Part shown: positions 8,948 to 17,749 of the stretch, piece after piece
How the letters are laid out: the number at the start of each line of letters is the position of its first letter
Numbering within the stretch: position 1 is the stretch's first letter
Origin: JANQPX01 sp965222015
GTDB taxonomy: Bacteria; Pseudomonadota; Alphaproteobacteria; Geminicoccales; Geminicoccaceae
Length of the DNA: 64,000 nucleotides
Assembly: GCA_965222015.1 (NCBI GenBank)
Contig: CBDCTL010000022.1
Coordinates: forward strand, 721,223 to 785,222
Direction of reading: 5' to 3'
Translations under genes and position numbers: made by a program
Notes under the pieces: generated by a model
Told to the model about the DNA's origin: nothing
The model's database searches: none
Seen by the model: the letters and a program-made list of their open reading frames with translations, nothing else

Positions 8948-9127
8948 TCAGCCCGTATTGTTCCTGATCAGGAAGAACACGAAGAGCACGCCGAACACGC
9001 TCAGCACCAGCCCCGTCGCGTAAAAGATGGGATCGACGGCGGCGCTCGCCATCACAATGCCAAGCAGGGCCAGAAGGCCCATGACGATCCCGAGAATCCA
9101 AGCACCACCGTTGCTATCGTCAGGCAT
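8948..9127 (-). CDS. Small hydrophobic membrane protein
   Basis: 59 aa with two predicted transmembrane helices (WILGIVMGLLALLGIVMASA and YATGLVLSVFGVLFVFFLI). Its ATG overlaps the stop of the upstream DUF2189 gene (ATGCCTGA), and GGGGAGG lies upstream, so translation is coupled. No family is recognised with certainty. Its place beside the cbb3 cluster suggests a membrane-associated respiratory role, but that is inference. Confidence 0.7.
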   Translation of the reverse strand: MPDDSNGGAWILGIVMGLLALLGIVMASAAVDPIFYATGLVLSVFGVLFVFFLIRNNTG

Positions 9128-9932
9128 GATCGTCAGCCTCCCCACCGGTAAGATCCTGGTAAGCGTGCCAGCTCGCATGGCCGATCAACGGCAGGGTCAC
9201 GATCAGCCCGAGCAGGAAGGTGGCGAGCCCGGCGCCGGCGAACAGCACGATCAGCACACCCCAGAACAGCATGGCCGCGGGATTGGTCCTGACCGCGTCG
9301 ACGCTGGTGGCGATCGCGGTAATCACGTTGGACTGCGGACGATCCAGCAGAAACGGGATCGAGATGACGCTGATCGAAAACGCGATCAGCGCCAGAACCG
9401 CGCCCACCAGAGAACCGATGATCAGGAAGGGCAGCGCGTCCGCGCTCAGGACCGTCTGCTGGATTAGCTGGGGGAGCGACGGCGGCTCGAGTCCGAAGAA
9501 AAGCATGAAGATCAGAGCGGCGAGCCGGAGCCAGGCGAACATCAAAAGGAGGAGCGCGACACCCATCAGGCCGATCTGCCCGCCATTGCGTCTCCAGGCG
9601 CCGAGCGAAGCCCCGAAGCTCACCGGCTCCCCAGCCTGCAGCCGGCGGCTGACCTCGTAGAGGCCGACCGCGAACAGGGGACCGACGATCAGAAAACCGG
9701 CTGCCAGCGGCAACGTGAGATAGAGCCATCCGACAGCCCAGAGGCTGGCCACCAGCAGATAGCCGGCGGCGGCGAAGATCACTCCATACCCAAGGCTGAC
9801 CACCGGTGCGCGGCGAAGGTCGGCAAAGCCCTTGGCCAGCCACGACCAGGGCCGGTCCAGCGGGACTTTTTTCAAGACGACGGGTTTCGGGGGCGCGCCG
9901 TCCGGAACCGTGGCGGATGCAGCATTGGCCAT
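9120..9932 (-). CDS. DUF2189 family integral membrane protein
   Basis: 270 aa with about six transmembrane segments. It shows the DUF2189 features: an N-terminal WLAKGFADLRRAPVVSLGYG motif, GPLFAVGLYEVSRRL in the middle, and HASWHAYQDL near the C-terminus. The molecular function of the family is unknown; members are commonly encoded near cytochrome oxidase genes in alphaproteobacteria. It is divergent from ccoN and overlaps the small membrane gene by 8 nt. Confidence 0.85.
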   Translation of the reverse strand: MANAASATVPDGAPPKPVVLKKVPLDRPWSWLAKGFADLRRAPVVSLGYGVIFAAAGYLLVASLWAVGWLYLTLPLAAGFLIVGPLFAVGLYEVSRRLQAGEPVSFGASLGAWRRNGGQIGLMGVALLLLMFAWLRLAALIFMLFFGLEPPSLPQLIQQTVLSADALPFLIIGSLVGAVLALIAFSISVISIPFLLDRPQSNVITAIATSVDAVRTNPAAMLFWGVLIVLFAGAGLATFLLGLIVTLPLIGHASWHAYQDLTGGEADDHA

Positions 9933-10120
9933 GGGGTACGCTCGTCCTTGTCCTTTTACTCTTTCTGTCTGCGCGATCTCGAAGTAGCGATCAATGCGAC
10001 AATTAGCGACCTATGATTGCGCCTGCCGACGTCTATTCCCTTGATCTAGATCAAATCGTGGCCTCCGCCAGTTGCTCTACGCTGCAATGCGAAATGGCCA
10101 CCGAGCGAGCGGAGTACGTC
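9933..10120. promoter_or_regulatory. Divergent promoter region DUF2189 / ccoN
   Basis: 188 bp between the start codons of the two divergent genes. The only clear signal is the FNR/FixK palindrome at 10041-10054. An in-frame ATG at 10013 would place that box inside ccoN, so it is rejected as the start. Confidence 0.6.
10041..10054. promoter_or_regulatory. FNR/FixK box (exact) ahead of ccoN
   Basis: TTGATCTAGATCAA is a fully symmetrical match, 67 bp ahead of the chosen ccoN start. FixK/FNR activation of ccoNOQP is well established in alphaproteobacteria. Confidence 0.88.
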
Positions 10121-11611
10121 GTGACGGCAACCACCATGGCAGCGGCCGGAGACGTCCGGACAGACGTCGAAAGCGCGACGCCCTACAACGAAGACGTCGT
10201 GCGCTGGTTTGTGATCGCGACGACGTTCTGGGGCGTGGTCGCCTTTCTGATGGGCACCTTCATCGCCTTCCAGCTCGCCTTTCCCGTCCTCAATCTCGGC
10301 CTGGAATGGACCACCTTCGGGCGCCTTCGCCCGGTCCACACCTCGGCCGCGATCTTCGCCTTCGGCGGCAACGCCCTGATCGCCACGTCGCTCTACGTCG
10401 TGCAGCGCACCTGCCGGGCGACGCTGTTCGGCGGCCCCGCGCTGGCCTCCTTCCTGTTCTGGGGCTATCAGCTCTTCATCGTGCTCGCCGCATCGGGCTA
10501 CGTCCTCGGCGTCACCCAGTCCCGCGAATATGCCGAGCCCGAATGGTATGTGGACCTCTGGCTGACGCTCGTCTGGGTCGTCTATCTCGTCATCTTCGCC
10601 GGCACGATCCTTCGCCGCAAAGAACCGCACATCTACGTCGCCAACTGGTTCTACCTCGCCTTCATCATCACCGTGGCGATGCTGCACATCGTCAACAATC
10701 TCGCCGTCCCGGTCTCCTTCTTCGGGGTCAAGAGCTACTCCCTCTTCTCCGGCGTCCAGGACGCGCTCACCCAGTGGTGGTACGGCCACAACGCCGTCGG
10801 CTTCTTCCTGACCGCCGGCTTTCTCGGCATGATGTACTACTTCGTGCCCAAGCAGGCCGAGCGCCCCGTCTACTCCTATCGCCTGTCGATCATCCACTTC
10901 TGGGCGCTGATTTTTTTGTACATCTGGGCCGGCCCGCATCACCTCCACTACACCGCTCTTCCGGACTGGGCGCAGATGCTCGGCATGACCTTTTCGGTGA
11001 TGCTCTGGATGCCGTCCTGGGGCGGCATGATCAACGGTCTGATGACGCTTGCCGGCGCCTGGGACAAGCTCAGGACAGATCCGGTCCTGCGCATGCTGGT
11101 GGTCTCGGTCGCGTTCTACGGCATGAGCACCTTCGAAGGTCCGCTGATGTCGGTGCGCCAGGTGAACGCGCTCAGCCACTACACCGACTGGACCGTCGGC
11201 CACGTCCATTCCGGCGCGCTCGGCTGGGTCGCCTTCGTCTCCTTCGGCGCCCTCTACTTCCTGGTGCCGCGTCTCTGGGGCCGAAAGCAGCTCTATTCGC
11301 TCAAGCTGGTCGAGGTCCATTTCTGGATCGCGACGCTTGGCATCGTCCTCTACATCACCGCGATGTGGGTCTCCGGCATCATGCAGGGTCTGATGTGGCG
11401 GTCGTACGACGACCTCGGGTTCCTGCAGTATGCGTTTATCGAGACGGTCGAGGCGATGCATCCCTTCTACGTGATCCGCGCCTTTGGCGGCGTGTTGTTC
11501 CTCGCGGGCGCCCTGGTCATGGTCTACAACCTCTGGCGCACCGCCAAAGGCGACGTTCGGGTCGAGGAACGCCTTGGCGCGCCCACCCCTGCCGCCATCC
11601 CAGCGGAGTAA
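10121..11611 (+). CDS. ccoN: cbb3-type cytochrome c oxidase subunit I
   Basis: About 496 aa, the catalytic subunit of the high-affinity cbb3 oxidase. It has twelve hydrophobic segments, RPVHTSAAIFAFGGN (haem b ligand region), WWYGHNAVGFFLTAGFLGMMYYFVPKQ (the CuB/Tyr region), HHLHYTALPDWAQ and TVGHVHSGALGW. It reduces O2 to water and pumps protons in the inner membrane. The GTG at 10121 is chosen because GGAG lies 6 bp upstream; ATGs at 10094 and 10136 are alternatives. First gene of ccoNOQP-ccoGHIS. Confidence 0.96.
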   Translation: MTATTMAAAGDVRTDVESATPYNEDVVRWFVIATTFWGVVAFLMGTFIAFQLAFPVLNLGLEWTTFGRLRPVHTSAAIFAFGGNALIATSLYVVQRTCRATLFGGPALASFLFWGYQLFIVLAASGYVLGVTQSREYAEPEWYVDLWLTLVWVVYLVIFAGTILRRKEPHIYVANWFYLAFIITVAMLHIVNNLAVPVSFFGVKSYSLFSGVQDALTQWWYGHNAVGFFLTAGFLGMMYYFVPKQAERPVYSYRLSIIHFWALIFLYIWAGPHHLHYTALPDWAQMLGMTFSVMLWMPSWGGMINGLMTLAGAWDKLRTDPVLRMLVVSVAFYGMSTFEGPLMSVRQVNALSHYTDWTVGHVHSGALGWVAFVSFGALYFLVPRLWGRKQLYSLKLVEVHFWIATLGIVLYITAMWVSGIMQGLMWRSYDDLGFLQYAFIETVEAMHPFYVIRAFGGVLFLAGALVMVYNLWRTAKGDVRVEERLGAPTPAAIPAE

Positions 11612-11617
11612 GCTGCC

Positions 11618-12343
11618 ATGTGGGAAAAGCACAAAAAGATCGAGACCAATGTCGTCCTGATGGCGGTCCTGACGCTGATCACCGTGTCGATCGGCGGGCT
11701 CGTCGAGATCGTGCCGCTGTTCACCATCGAGAGCACGATCGAGGAGGTCGACGGCGTCCGCCCCTACACGCCGCTCGAGCTGGAGGGCCGGAACATCTAC
11801 ATTCGCGAGGGCTGCTACAACTGCCACAGTCAGATGATCCGTCCGTTCCGCGACGAGGTCGAGCGTTACGGCCATTACAGCCTCGCCGCGGAAAGCATGT
11901 ACGACCATCCCTTCCAATGGGGTTCGAAGCGCACGGGACCGGACCTCGCCCGCGTCGGCGGCAAGTATTCGGACGAATGGCACGTCGCCCACCTGATCAA
12001 GCCGCAGGAGGTGGTGCCCGAATCGATCATGCCGCCCTACCCGCATCTCGCCGAGCGCGGCCTCGACACCACCCACATCGCCGACCACCTCCGCGCCAAT
12101 GTCGCGGTCGGCGTCCCCTATACCGACGAGATGATCGAGGCGGCGCGCGCGGACCTGCTGGCGCAGGCAGATCCGGACGGCGACCACGAAGCGCTGCTCG
12201 CCCGCTATCCCAAGGCCGCGGTCGGCGATTTCGACGGTCGTCCGGAACGGCTGACCGAGATGGACGCGATGGTCGCCTATCTGCAGATCCTCGGGCGCAT
12301 GGTCGACTTCACCGACATCCGCACCGAAGACATCCTGCAATAG
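11618..12343 (+). CDS. ccoO: cbb3-type cytochrome c oxidase subunit II (monohaem)
   Basis: 241 aa. One N-terminal membrane anchor (VLMAVLTLITVSIGGLVEIVPLF) is followed by a periplasmic cytochrome domain with haem site CYNCH in EGCYNCHSQMIRPF and the distal VVPESIMPPYP carrying the methionine ligand. It passes electrons from CcoP to CcoN. It begins 6 bp after ccoN. Length and motifs match the family. Confidence 0.97.
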   Translation: MWEKHKKIETNVVLMAVLTLITVSIGGLVEIVPLFTIESTIEEVDGVRPYTPLELEGRNIYIREGCYNCHSQMIRPFRDEVERYGHYSLAAESMYDHPFQWGSKRTGPDLARVGGKYSDEWHVAHLIKPQEVVPESIMPPYPHLAERGLDTTHIADHLRANVAVGVPYTDEMIEAARADLLAQADPDGDHEALLARYPKAAVGDFDGRPERLTEMDAMVAYLQILGRMVDFTDIRTEDILQ

Positions 12344-12353
12344 GCCAGATCGG

Positions 12354-12527
12354 ATGTTCGAGGATCTCTATCACCTCGCCAACACGCTCTGGCCGCTCTG
12401 GGGCACGATCCTGTTCCTCGGCATCGTCGCCTACGTCTTCTGGCCGAGCAACAGGAAGAAGTTCGAGCGCTACGGCCAGATCCCGCTCGAAGACGACAGG
12501 TCCAACGACGACGGAAAGACGGACTGA
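12354..12527 (+). CDS. ccoQ: cbb3-type oxidase small subunit CcoQ/FixQ
   Basis: 57 aa, translated directly from the sequence: MFEDLYHLANTLWPLWG, a single membrane helix GTILFLGIVAYVFWPSNRKKF, then a charged tail. The order between ccoO and ccoP, the size, and the WPSNRKKFE motif after the helix identify it. It stabilises the oxidase complex. The start is 10 bp after ccoO and the stop is 3 bp before ccoP. Confidence 0.93.
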   Translation: MFEDLYHLANTLWPLWGTILFLGIVAYVFWPSNRKKFERYGQIPLEDDRSNDDGKTD

Positions 12528-12530
12528 GCC

Positions 12531-13400
12531 ATGCCGACCAAAGTCGAGAAAGACGAGATCTCCGGCCAGAACACCACCGGTCATGAATGGGACGGCATCA
12601 AGGAACTGAACACGCCGCTGCCGAAGTGGTGGCTCTACACCTTCTATGCGTGCATCGTCTATGCCTTCGTCTGGTGGCTTCTGTTCCCGAGCTGGCCCTA
12701 TGTCACCGGCTATTTCGGCGGACTGATCGGCAGCAATCAGCGGATCGCTCTGGACGAGCGGCTGGCCTCCGCCAAGGCGGCGCAGGCGCAGTATCTGGAC
12801 CGCATCGCCGCAGCCTCGCCGGAGGAGATCTCGAACGATCCGGAGCTTCTGAGCTTCGCCATGGCCGGCGGTCAGGCCGCCTTCGCCGACAATTGCGCGC
12901 CTTGTCATGCCCTCGGCGGCGCCGGCCAGGACATCTACCCGACACTGGCGGACGATGACTGGATCTGGGGCGGGTCGCTGGACGACATCCAGCACACCAT
13001 CAATTACGGCGTCAGAAGCGACCACGAGGAGACCCGCTTCAACGAAATGCCCGGCTACGGCGTGCTGGAGATGCTGCCGCGCGAGGACATCAAGGCGGTC
13101 GCGAACTATGTGCTGTCGCTATCGGGCGAGGCTGCGGAACCTGAGCTGGTGGAACAGGGCGGCACCATCTTCGAGGAGCAATGCGTCGCCTGTCACGGCG
13201 AGAACGGCGGCGGCATGATGGAACTGGGCGCGCCGAATCTCAGCGACCAGATTTGGCTCTACGGCGGCACCGAGGCCGAGGTGATCCAGCAGATCGGCAA
13301 TCCGCGCCACGGCGTCATGCCCGCCTGGACCGGCAGGCTCGACGATGAGACCATCAAGATCCTGACCGTCTACGTCCACTCGCTGGGCGGAGGGCAGTAG
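12531..13400 (+). CDS. ccoP: cbb3-type cytochrome c oxidase subunit III (dihaem)
   Basis: 289 aa. The N-terminal FixP domain (TGHEWDGIKELNTPLPKWW, one membrane helix) is followed by two cytochrome c domains with CAPCH (~residue 122) and CVACH (~residue 218). Each is followed by an axial-Met segment (FNEMPGYG; RHGVMPAW). It accepts electrons from soluble cytochromes and hands them to CcoO. Confidence 0.97.
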   Translation: MPTKVEKDEISGQNTTGHEWDGIKELNTPLPKWWLYTFYACIVYAFVWWLLFPSWPYVTGYFGGLIGSNQRIALDERLASAKAAQAQYLDRIAAASPEEISNDPELLSFAMAGGQAAFADNCAPCHALGGAGQDIYPTLADDDWIWGGSLDDIQHTINYGVRSDHEETRFNEMPGYGVLEMLPREDIKAVANYVLSLSGEAAEPELVEQGGTIFEEQCVACHGENGGGMMELGAPNLSDQIWLYGGTEAEVIQQIGNPRHGVMPAWTGRLDDETIKILTVYVHSLGGGQ

Positions 13401-13424
13401 CGGCGCGGACGAGCGGGAGGGCGT

Positions 13425-14897
13425 ATGGACGCCGGAGCCAGCAACGAAGCGGTCGCCACCGAAAACGCGCGCTCCTTCAAGGAGCTGAAGGAGAACCCGC
13501 TCTACGCCGATCGGATCAGGATTTATCCGAAGGCGGTGAGCGGCCTGTTCCGCCGGATCAAATGGGCCGTCCTGATCGCCCTCCTCGGCCTCTATTACGT
13601 CATTCCCTGGATCAGATGGGACCGCGGGCCGAACGCGCCGGATCAGGCGGTGCTGGTCGACATGCCCGGACGGCGCCTCTATTTCTTCTTCATCGAGATC
13701 TGGCCGCAGGAGATCTATTATCTCACCTTCCTCCTGATGGCCGCGGCCTTCGGCCTGTTCCTCGCGACCTCGATCGGCGGCCGTGTGTGGTGCGGCTTCA
13801 CCTGCCCGCAGACGGTCTGGACCGATCTCTTCATGTGGGTCGAAAGAAAGATCCAGGGCGACCGGGCCGCGCGCATCCGCCTGGACAAGCAGCCCTGGAG
13901 CTCGGAGAAACTCTGGAAGAAGTCGGCGACCCACGCCGCCTGGCTCCTGATCGCAGCAGCCACCGGCGGTGCGTGGATCATGTATTTCAACGACGCACCG
14001 ACCGTCACCTATGAAATCCTGACCGGCCAGGCCGGGCTCGCCGTCTATTTCTTCTTCGGCCTCTTCACCTTCACCACCTATCTTCTCGCCGGCTGGGCGA
14101 GAGAGCAGGTCTGCACCTATATGTGCCCCTGGCCGCGCATCCAGGCCGCCCTGCTCGACCAGGATTCCTACGTCGTCACTTACGAAAAATGGCGGGGTGA
14201 GCCCAGGGGGCCGCACAAGAAGGGCACGAGCTGGGAAGGCCGGGGCGACTGCGTCGCCTGCAATCAGTGCGTCGCCGTCTGCCCGATGGGCATCGACATC
14301 CGGGACGGGCTGCAGCTCGAATGCATCGGCTGCGGCCTTTGCGTCGATGCCTGCAACGACGTCATGGCCCGGGTCGATCGGCCGCTCAACCTGATCACCA
14401 TGGACACCGAGCGCAATCAGGTCCTGCGGATGGAGGGCAAGAAGCCGGTCAGCCGCCTGGTGCGGCCGCGCACGATCATCTATGTCGTCATCCTTGCCGT
14501 GCTTGGCATCGGCGTGCTGATCGGCCTCACCGGGCGCGCCGGCCTCGACCTGAACGTGCTGCCCGACCGTAACCCGCTGTTCGTCAAGCTCGCGGACGGC
14601 AGCATCAGGAACGGCTACACCGTGAAAGTGCTGAACCAGGTGCGCGAGCCCAAGACCTATGCCCTCACGCTCGATGGGCTCGAGGGCGCGACCCTCAGCG
14701 TTCTCGGCCTCGGCGACGAGGATGGCCGCTCGGCGTCTCTCGCCGCCAAGCCCGATCAGGTCTCGACCTACCGCCTGTTCGTCACCGCACCTGCGACCTC
14801 GCTCGGGTCCGCGGTCGAGGAGCTGCATGTGACGCTCACCGATCAGGACAGCGGCGAGGCCTTCTCCTTCGAAACGGTTTTCCGGGGACCCGAGTGA
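13425..14897 (+). CDS. ccoG: Cytochrome oxidase accessory protein CcoG (FixG/RdxA)
   Basis: 490 aa membrane iron-sulfur protein. It has five membrane helices, a CGFTCPQTVW motif in the second helix region and CTYMCPWPRIQ, then a polyferredoxin domain with two 4Fe-4S clusters (CVACNQCVAVCPMGID; CIGCGLCVDACNDVM). The C-terminal periplasmic Ig-like domain is the FixG_C type. It takes part in copper reduction/delivery during cbb3 assembly. It overlaps ccoH by 1 nt (TGATG). Confidence 0.95.
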   Translation: MDAGASNEAVATENARSFKELKENPLYADRIRIYPKAVSGLFRRIKWAVLIALLGLYYVIPWIRWDRGPNAPDQAVLVDMPGRRLYFFFIEIWPQEIYYLTFLLMAAAFGLFLATSIGGRVWCGFTCPQTVWTDLFMWVERKIQGDRAARIRLDKQPWSSEKLWKKSATHAAWLLIAAATGGAWIMYFNDAPTVTYEILTGQAGLAVYFFFGLFTFTTYLLAGWAREQVCTYMCPWPRIQAALLDQDSYVVTYEKWRGEPRGPHKKGTSWEGRGDCVACNQCVAVCPMGIDIRDGLQLECIGCGLCVDACNDVMARVDRPLNLITMDTERNQVLRMEGKKPVSRLVRPRTIIYVVILAVLGIGVLIGLTGRAGLDLNVLPDRNPLFVKLADGSIRNGYTVKVLNQVREPKTYALTLDGLEGATLSVLGLGDEDGRSASLAAKPDQVSTYRLFVTAPATSLGSAVEELHVTLTDQDSGEAFSFETVFRGPE

Positions 14898-15415
14898 TGG
14901 CGACGACGATTCGATCAAACGCCGACACCAAGTCAACCGGGCGGCCGGCTGGCCGCTGGATTCCGTGGGTATTCGTCGGCGCGTTTCTCGTCGTGCTCGC
15001 CGCCAACGGCACCATGATCGCGGTCGCCATCTCCACCTTCACAGGCATGGAGACCACCAGCGCCTACAAGAAGGGCCTTTCCTACAATGAGCGCCTGGCC
15101 GCGGCCGCGGCGCAGGAGGCGCTGGGCTGGCAGGCGTCCCTCGACGCCGAAGCCGGCGACGCCGGTCGGGTGATCATCACCTTCGCTCTCGACGATCATA
15201 CCGGCGCGCCGATCGCCGCCGCCGACCTTTTCGCGAAAGTCGATCGTCCACTTCAAGACGGCCTCGAACAGACGATTGTCTTTGACGAGATCGCCAGCGG
15301 CCGCTACGCGGCGACCATCGACCTGCCGCTGAAAGGCCAGTGGGAAATTCAGATCGCAGCCGATGCCCGCGGCCATCGCTACCAATTCACGGAGCGCATC
15401 CAGGTTCCGAAATGA
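14897..15415 (+). CDS. ccoH: FixH/CcoH family protein
   Basis: 172 aa with one N-terminal transmembrane helix (WIPWVFVGAFLVVLAANGTMIAVAI) and the FixH signature TTSAYKKGLSYNERL followed by a periplasmic beta-rich domain. It is needed for cbb3 assembly/stability. ATG at 14897 overlaps the ccoG stop; its own stop overlaps the ccoI start (ATGA), so translation is coupled. Confidence 0.93.
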   Translation: MATTIRSNADTKSTGRPAGRWIPWVFVGAFLVVLAANGTMIAVAISTFTGMETTSAYKKGLSYNERLAAAAAQEALGWQASLDAEAGDAGRVIITFALDDHTGAPIAAADLFAKVDRPLQDGLEQTIVFDEIASGRYAATIDLPLKGQWEIQIAADARGHRYQFTERIQVPK

Positions 15416-17616
15416 CCGCATCCACACTTACGCTCGCACCTCGTGACGAAACGGACCGACCGGGCTCATCTCAAGCCGAGCCGGTTGGCACCGCCAACTT
15501 CATGGTGGAGAATGCGCATTGCGGGGGGTGCCTGCGGAAGATCGAGCGGGAGGTCGGCGCTCTCGCCGGCGTCCATTCGGCGCGCTTCAACCTGACCACG
15601 CGTCGCCTTTCGGTCGGCCATGACGGTGCTTCGGGCCGGGCCGGGCAGGTGATCGAACGGCTGGCCGCACTCGGCTTTCCCGCCCGCAGTTACGATCCTG
15701 ACGCACTCGGCTCCGCCGATGCCGAAGCGGAAAAGGCCCTACTGCGCGCGATGACGGTCGCCGGCTTCGCCGCGGCCAACGTCATGCTGCTCTCGGTCTC
15801 GGTCTGGGCCGGCGTCGACATGGGCCCGGCGACACGCTCCCTGCTGCACTGGTTCTCGGCGCTGATCGTGCTGCCGGCCGTGGTCTATGCCGGCCGCCCC
15901 TTCTTCGAGTCGGCGCTGGGCGCGCTCGCCCGCCGCCGGACCAACATGGACGTGCCGATCGCGCTCGCGATCATGCTCGCCTCCGCGATGAGCCTGTTCG
16001 AGACCATCCGCGGCGGCGAGCACGTCTATTTCGAGAGCGCGATCATGCTGCTCTTCTTCCTGCTGCTCGGCCGCTATCTGGATCGGCGCGCGCGCGGCAA
16101 GGCGCGGCATGCCGCCGAGCGGCTCCTCAGCCTCGATCAGGGCGTGGTCACCGTGCTGGGCGATGACGGCAGGCCGCGGACCATCGCGTCGAGGGAGGCC
16201 GAGATCGGCATGATAGCGCTCGTCGCCGCCGGCGAGCGCATCGGCGTGGACGGCCGGGTCATCGGCGGCCGCTCGGAAGCCGACGTCAGCCTGATCACCG
16301 GCGAGGCTGAGCCGGCCCCGCTCGACCTGGGCGACCAGGTCTTCGCCGGCACGCTCAACATGGCCGCCCCCGTCGAGATCGAGGTCACCGCGGTCGGCGA
16401 AGGCACGCTGCTCGCCGAGATCGTGCGGCTGATGGAAGTCGCGGAACAGCGCCGCGGCCGCCACGTCGTCCTCGCCGACCGCATCGCCGGCTGGTACGCG
16501 CCCGTCGTGCATGGCCTGGCGCTCGTAACCTTTCTCCTCTGGACCCTGGCGCTCGCGGCACCCTGGCAGACCGCCCTGCTCTACGCGATCTCGGTCCTGA
16601 TCATCACCTGCCCCTGCGCGCTCGGCCTCGCCGTGCCCGCGGTGCAGGTGATCGCGAGCGGCCGCCTCCTTAAGCGCGGCATCCTTCTGAAATCCGCCAC
16701 CGCCCTTGAGCGCCTTGCAGAGGTCGACAGCGTCGTCTTCGACAAGACCGGCACCCTCACCGAGGGGCGGCTTACGCTGCGCGGGGATTGGGATGGGATG
16801 AAAGCGGATCTCGATCTGGCCGCCTCGCTCGCCACGGCCAGCCGGCATCCGCTGGCGCGGGCGATCGCTGGGGCGGTGCCCGGGGTCAAAGCCGCATCAG
16901 GGGTCGAGGAAGTGCCGGGCTTGGGGCTGCGGCTTCGGACGACCCGGGGCGAGGTTCGCCTCGGCAGCCGGCGCTGGTGCGGGGTGGATGCTACCGATGG
17001 AGATGACGTCGTCGGGCCGGAACTCTGGCTGATGACACACGATGGGCGAATGGTCAGATTCGCGTTCGACGATTCGGTCAAATGGGACGCGGCCGATGTC
17101 CTCGGCAGACTCCGCGATCGCGGCCTTGGGGTGGCCGTCCTTTCGGGAGACCGCCCTGTTACGGTGCGCGACGTCGCCGAGCGCCTCGGCGTACGTAACT
17201 GGCAGGGCGCCTGCACGCCCTCGGAAAAAGTCGAGCGGCTCGAACATCTCGCCGCCGAAGGAAAGCGCGTCCTCATGGTCGGCGACGGCCTGAACGACGC
17301 GGCCGCCCTCGCCGCCGCCCATGTCTCCCTGTCGCCCGCGTCTGCGATCGACATCAGCCAGGCCGCCGCCGACGCCGTCTTCCAGGGAAACCGCCTCGGA
17401 CCGGTGGTCGAAACGCTTGAAACGGCGAGGTGCGCGTCGCACCTGGTCAGGCAGAACCTGGCGCTGGCGCTCGCCTACAACGCCGTCACCATCCCGCTCG
17501 CCGTCGCGGGCCAGGTCACGCCGCTGATCGCGGCGATCTGTATGTCGGCCTCATCGCTGATCGTGGTCGGCAACGCCCTTCGTCTCGGTAGGGGAGAGAT
17601 CGAATGGACGTCCTGA
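15412..17616 (+). CDS. ccoI: Copper-translocating P-type ATPase CcoI (FixI)
   Basis: 734 aa P1B-type ATPase. An N-terminal heavy-metal domain carries CGGC (residues 37-40). Transmembrane helices follow, with the actuator-domain motif TGEAEP and the ion-binding CPC (residues ~400-402) in ITCPCALGLAVP. The phosphorylation site is DKTGT (Asp ~444), then the hinge GDGLNDAAAL. It exports Cu(I) for cbb3 maturation. The start at 15412 is in ATGA overlap with ccoH. Confidence 0.95.
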   Translation: MTASTLTLAPRDETDRPGSSQAEPVGTANFMVENAHCGGCLRKIEREVGALAGVHSARFNLTTRRLSVGHDGASGRAGQVIERLAALGFPARSYDPDALGSADAEAEKALLRAMTVAGFAAANVMLLSVSVWAGVDMGPATRSLLHWFSALIVLPAVVYAGRPFFESALGALARRRTNMDVPIALAIMLASAMSLFETIRGGEHVYFESAIMLLFFLLLGRYLDRRARGKARHAAERLLSLDQGVVTVLGDDGRPRTIASREAEIGMIALVAAGERIGVDGRVIGGRSEADVSLITGEAEPAPLDLGDQVFAGTLNMAAPVEIEVTAVGEGTLLAEIVRLMEVAEQRRGRHVVLADRIAGWYAPVVHGLALVTFLLWTLALAAPWQTALLYAISVLIITCPCALGLAVPAVQVIASGRLLKRGILLKSATALERLAEVDSVVFDKTGTLTEGRLTLRGDWDGMKADLDLAASLATASRHPLARAIAGAVPGVKAASGVEEVPGLGLRLRTTRGEVRLGSRRWCGVDATDGDDVVGPELWLMTHDGRMVRFAFDDSVKWDAADVLGRLRDRGLGVAVLSGDRPVTVRDVAERLGVRNWQGACTPSEKVERLEHLAAEGKRVLMVGDGLNDAAALAAAHVSLSPASAIDISQAAADAVFQGNRLGPVVETLETARCASHLVRQNLALALAYNAVTIPLAVAGQVTPLIAAICMSASSLIVVGNALRLGRGEIEWTS

Positions 17617-17744
17617 TCTATCTCATTCCGATCGCGCTCTTCCTGGGTCTTCTCGGCCTCGCCGCCTTTCTCTGGTCGCTCAGAAACGGCCAGTTCGACG
17701 ATCTCGACGGCGCGGCCGAGCGCGTGCTGTTCGACGACGACTGA
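17604..17744 (+). CDS. ccoS: cbb3-type oxidase assembly protein CcoS (FixS)
   Basis: 46 aa, translated by hand: one transmembrane helix MDVLIYLIPIALFLGLLGLA and the family motif FLWSLRNGQFDDLDG, followed by an acidic ERVLFDDD end. It overlaps ccoI by 13 nt. It is required for cofactor insertion into cbb3 and closes the eight-gene operon, 5 bp from the convergent fixK stop. Confidence 0.94.
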   Translation: MDVLIYLIPIALFLGLLGLAAFLWSLRNGQFDDLDGAAERVLFDDD

Positions 17745-17749
17745 CGAGG

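Noticed and set aside
10046..12340. 764-codon open frame opposite ccoN/ccoO
   Set aside because: The GC-rich third positions of the real genes leave the opposite strand free of stops. The translation is rich in Asp/Glu/Gly/Arg with no domain, and ccoN/ccoO are unmistakable.
13119..14936. 605-codon open frame opposite ccoP/ccoG
   Set aside because: Same shadow effect; no recognisable motif, and the plus-strand genes have full motif support.
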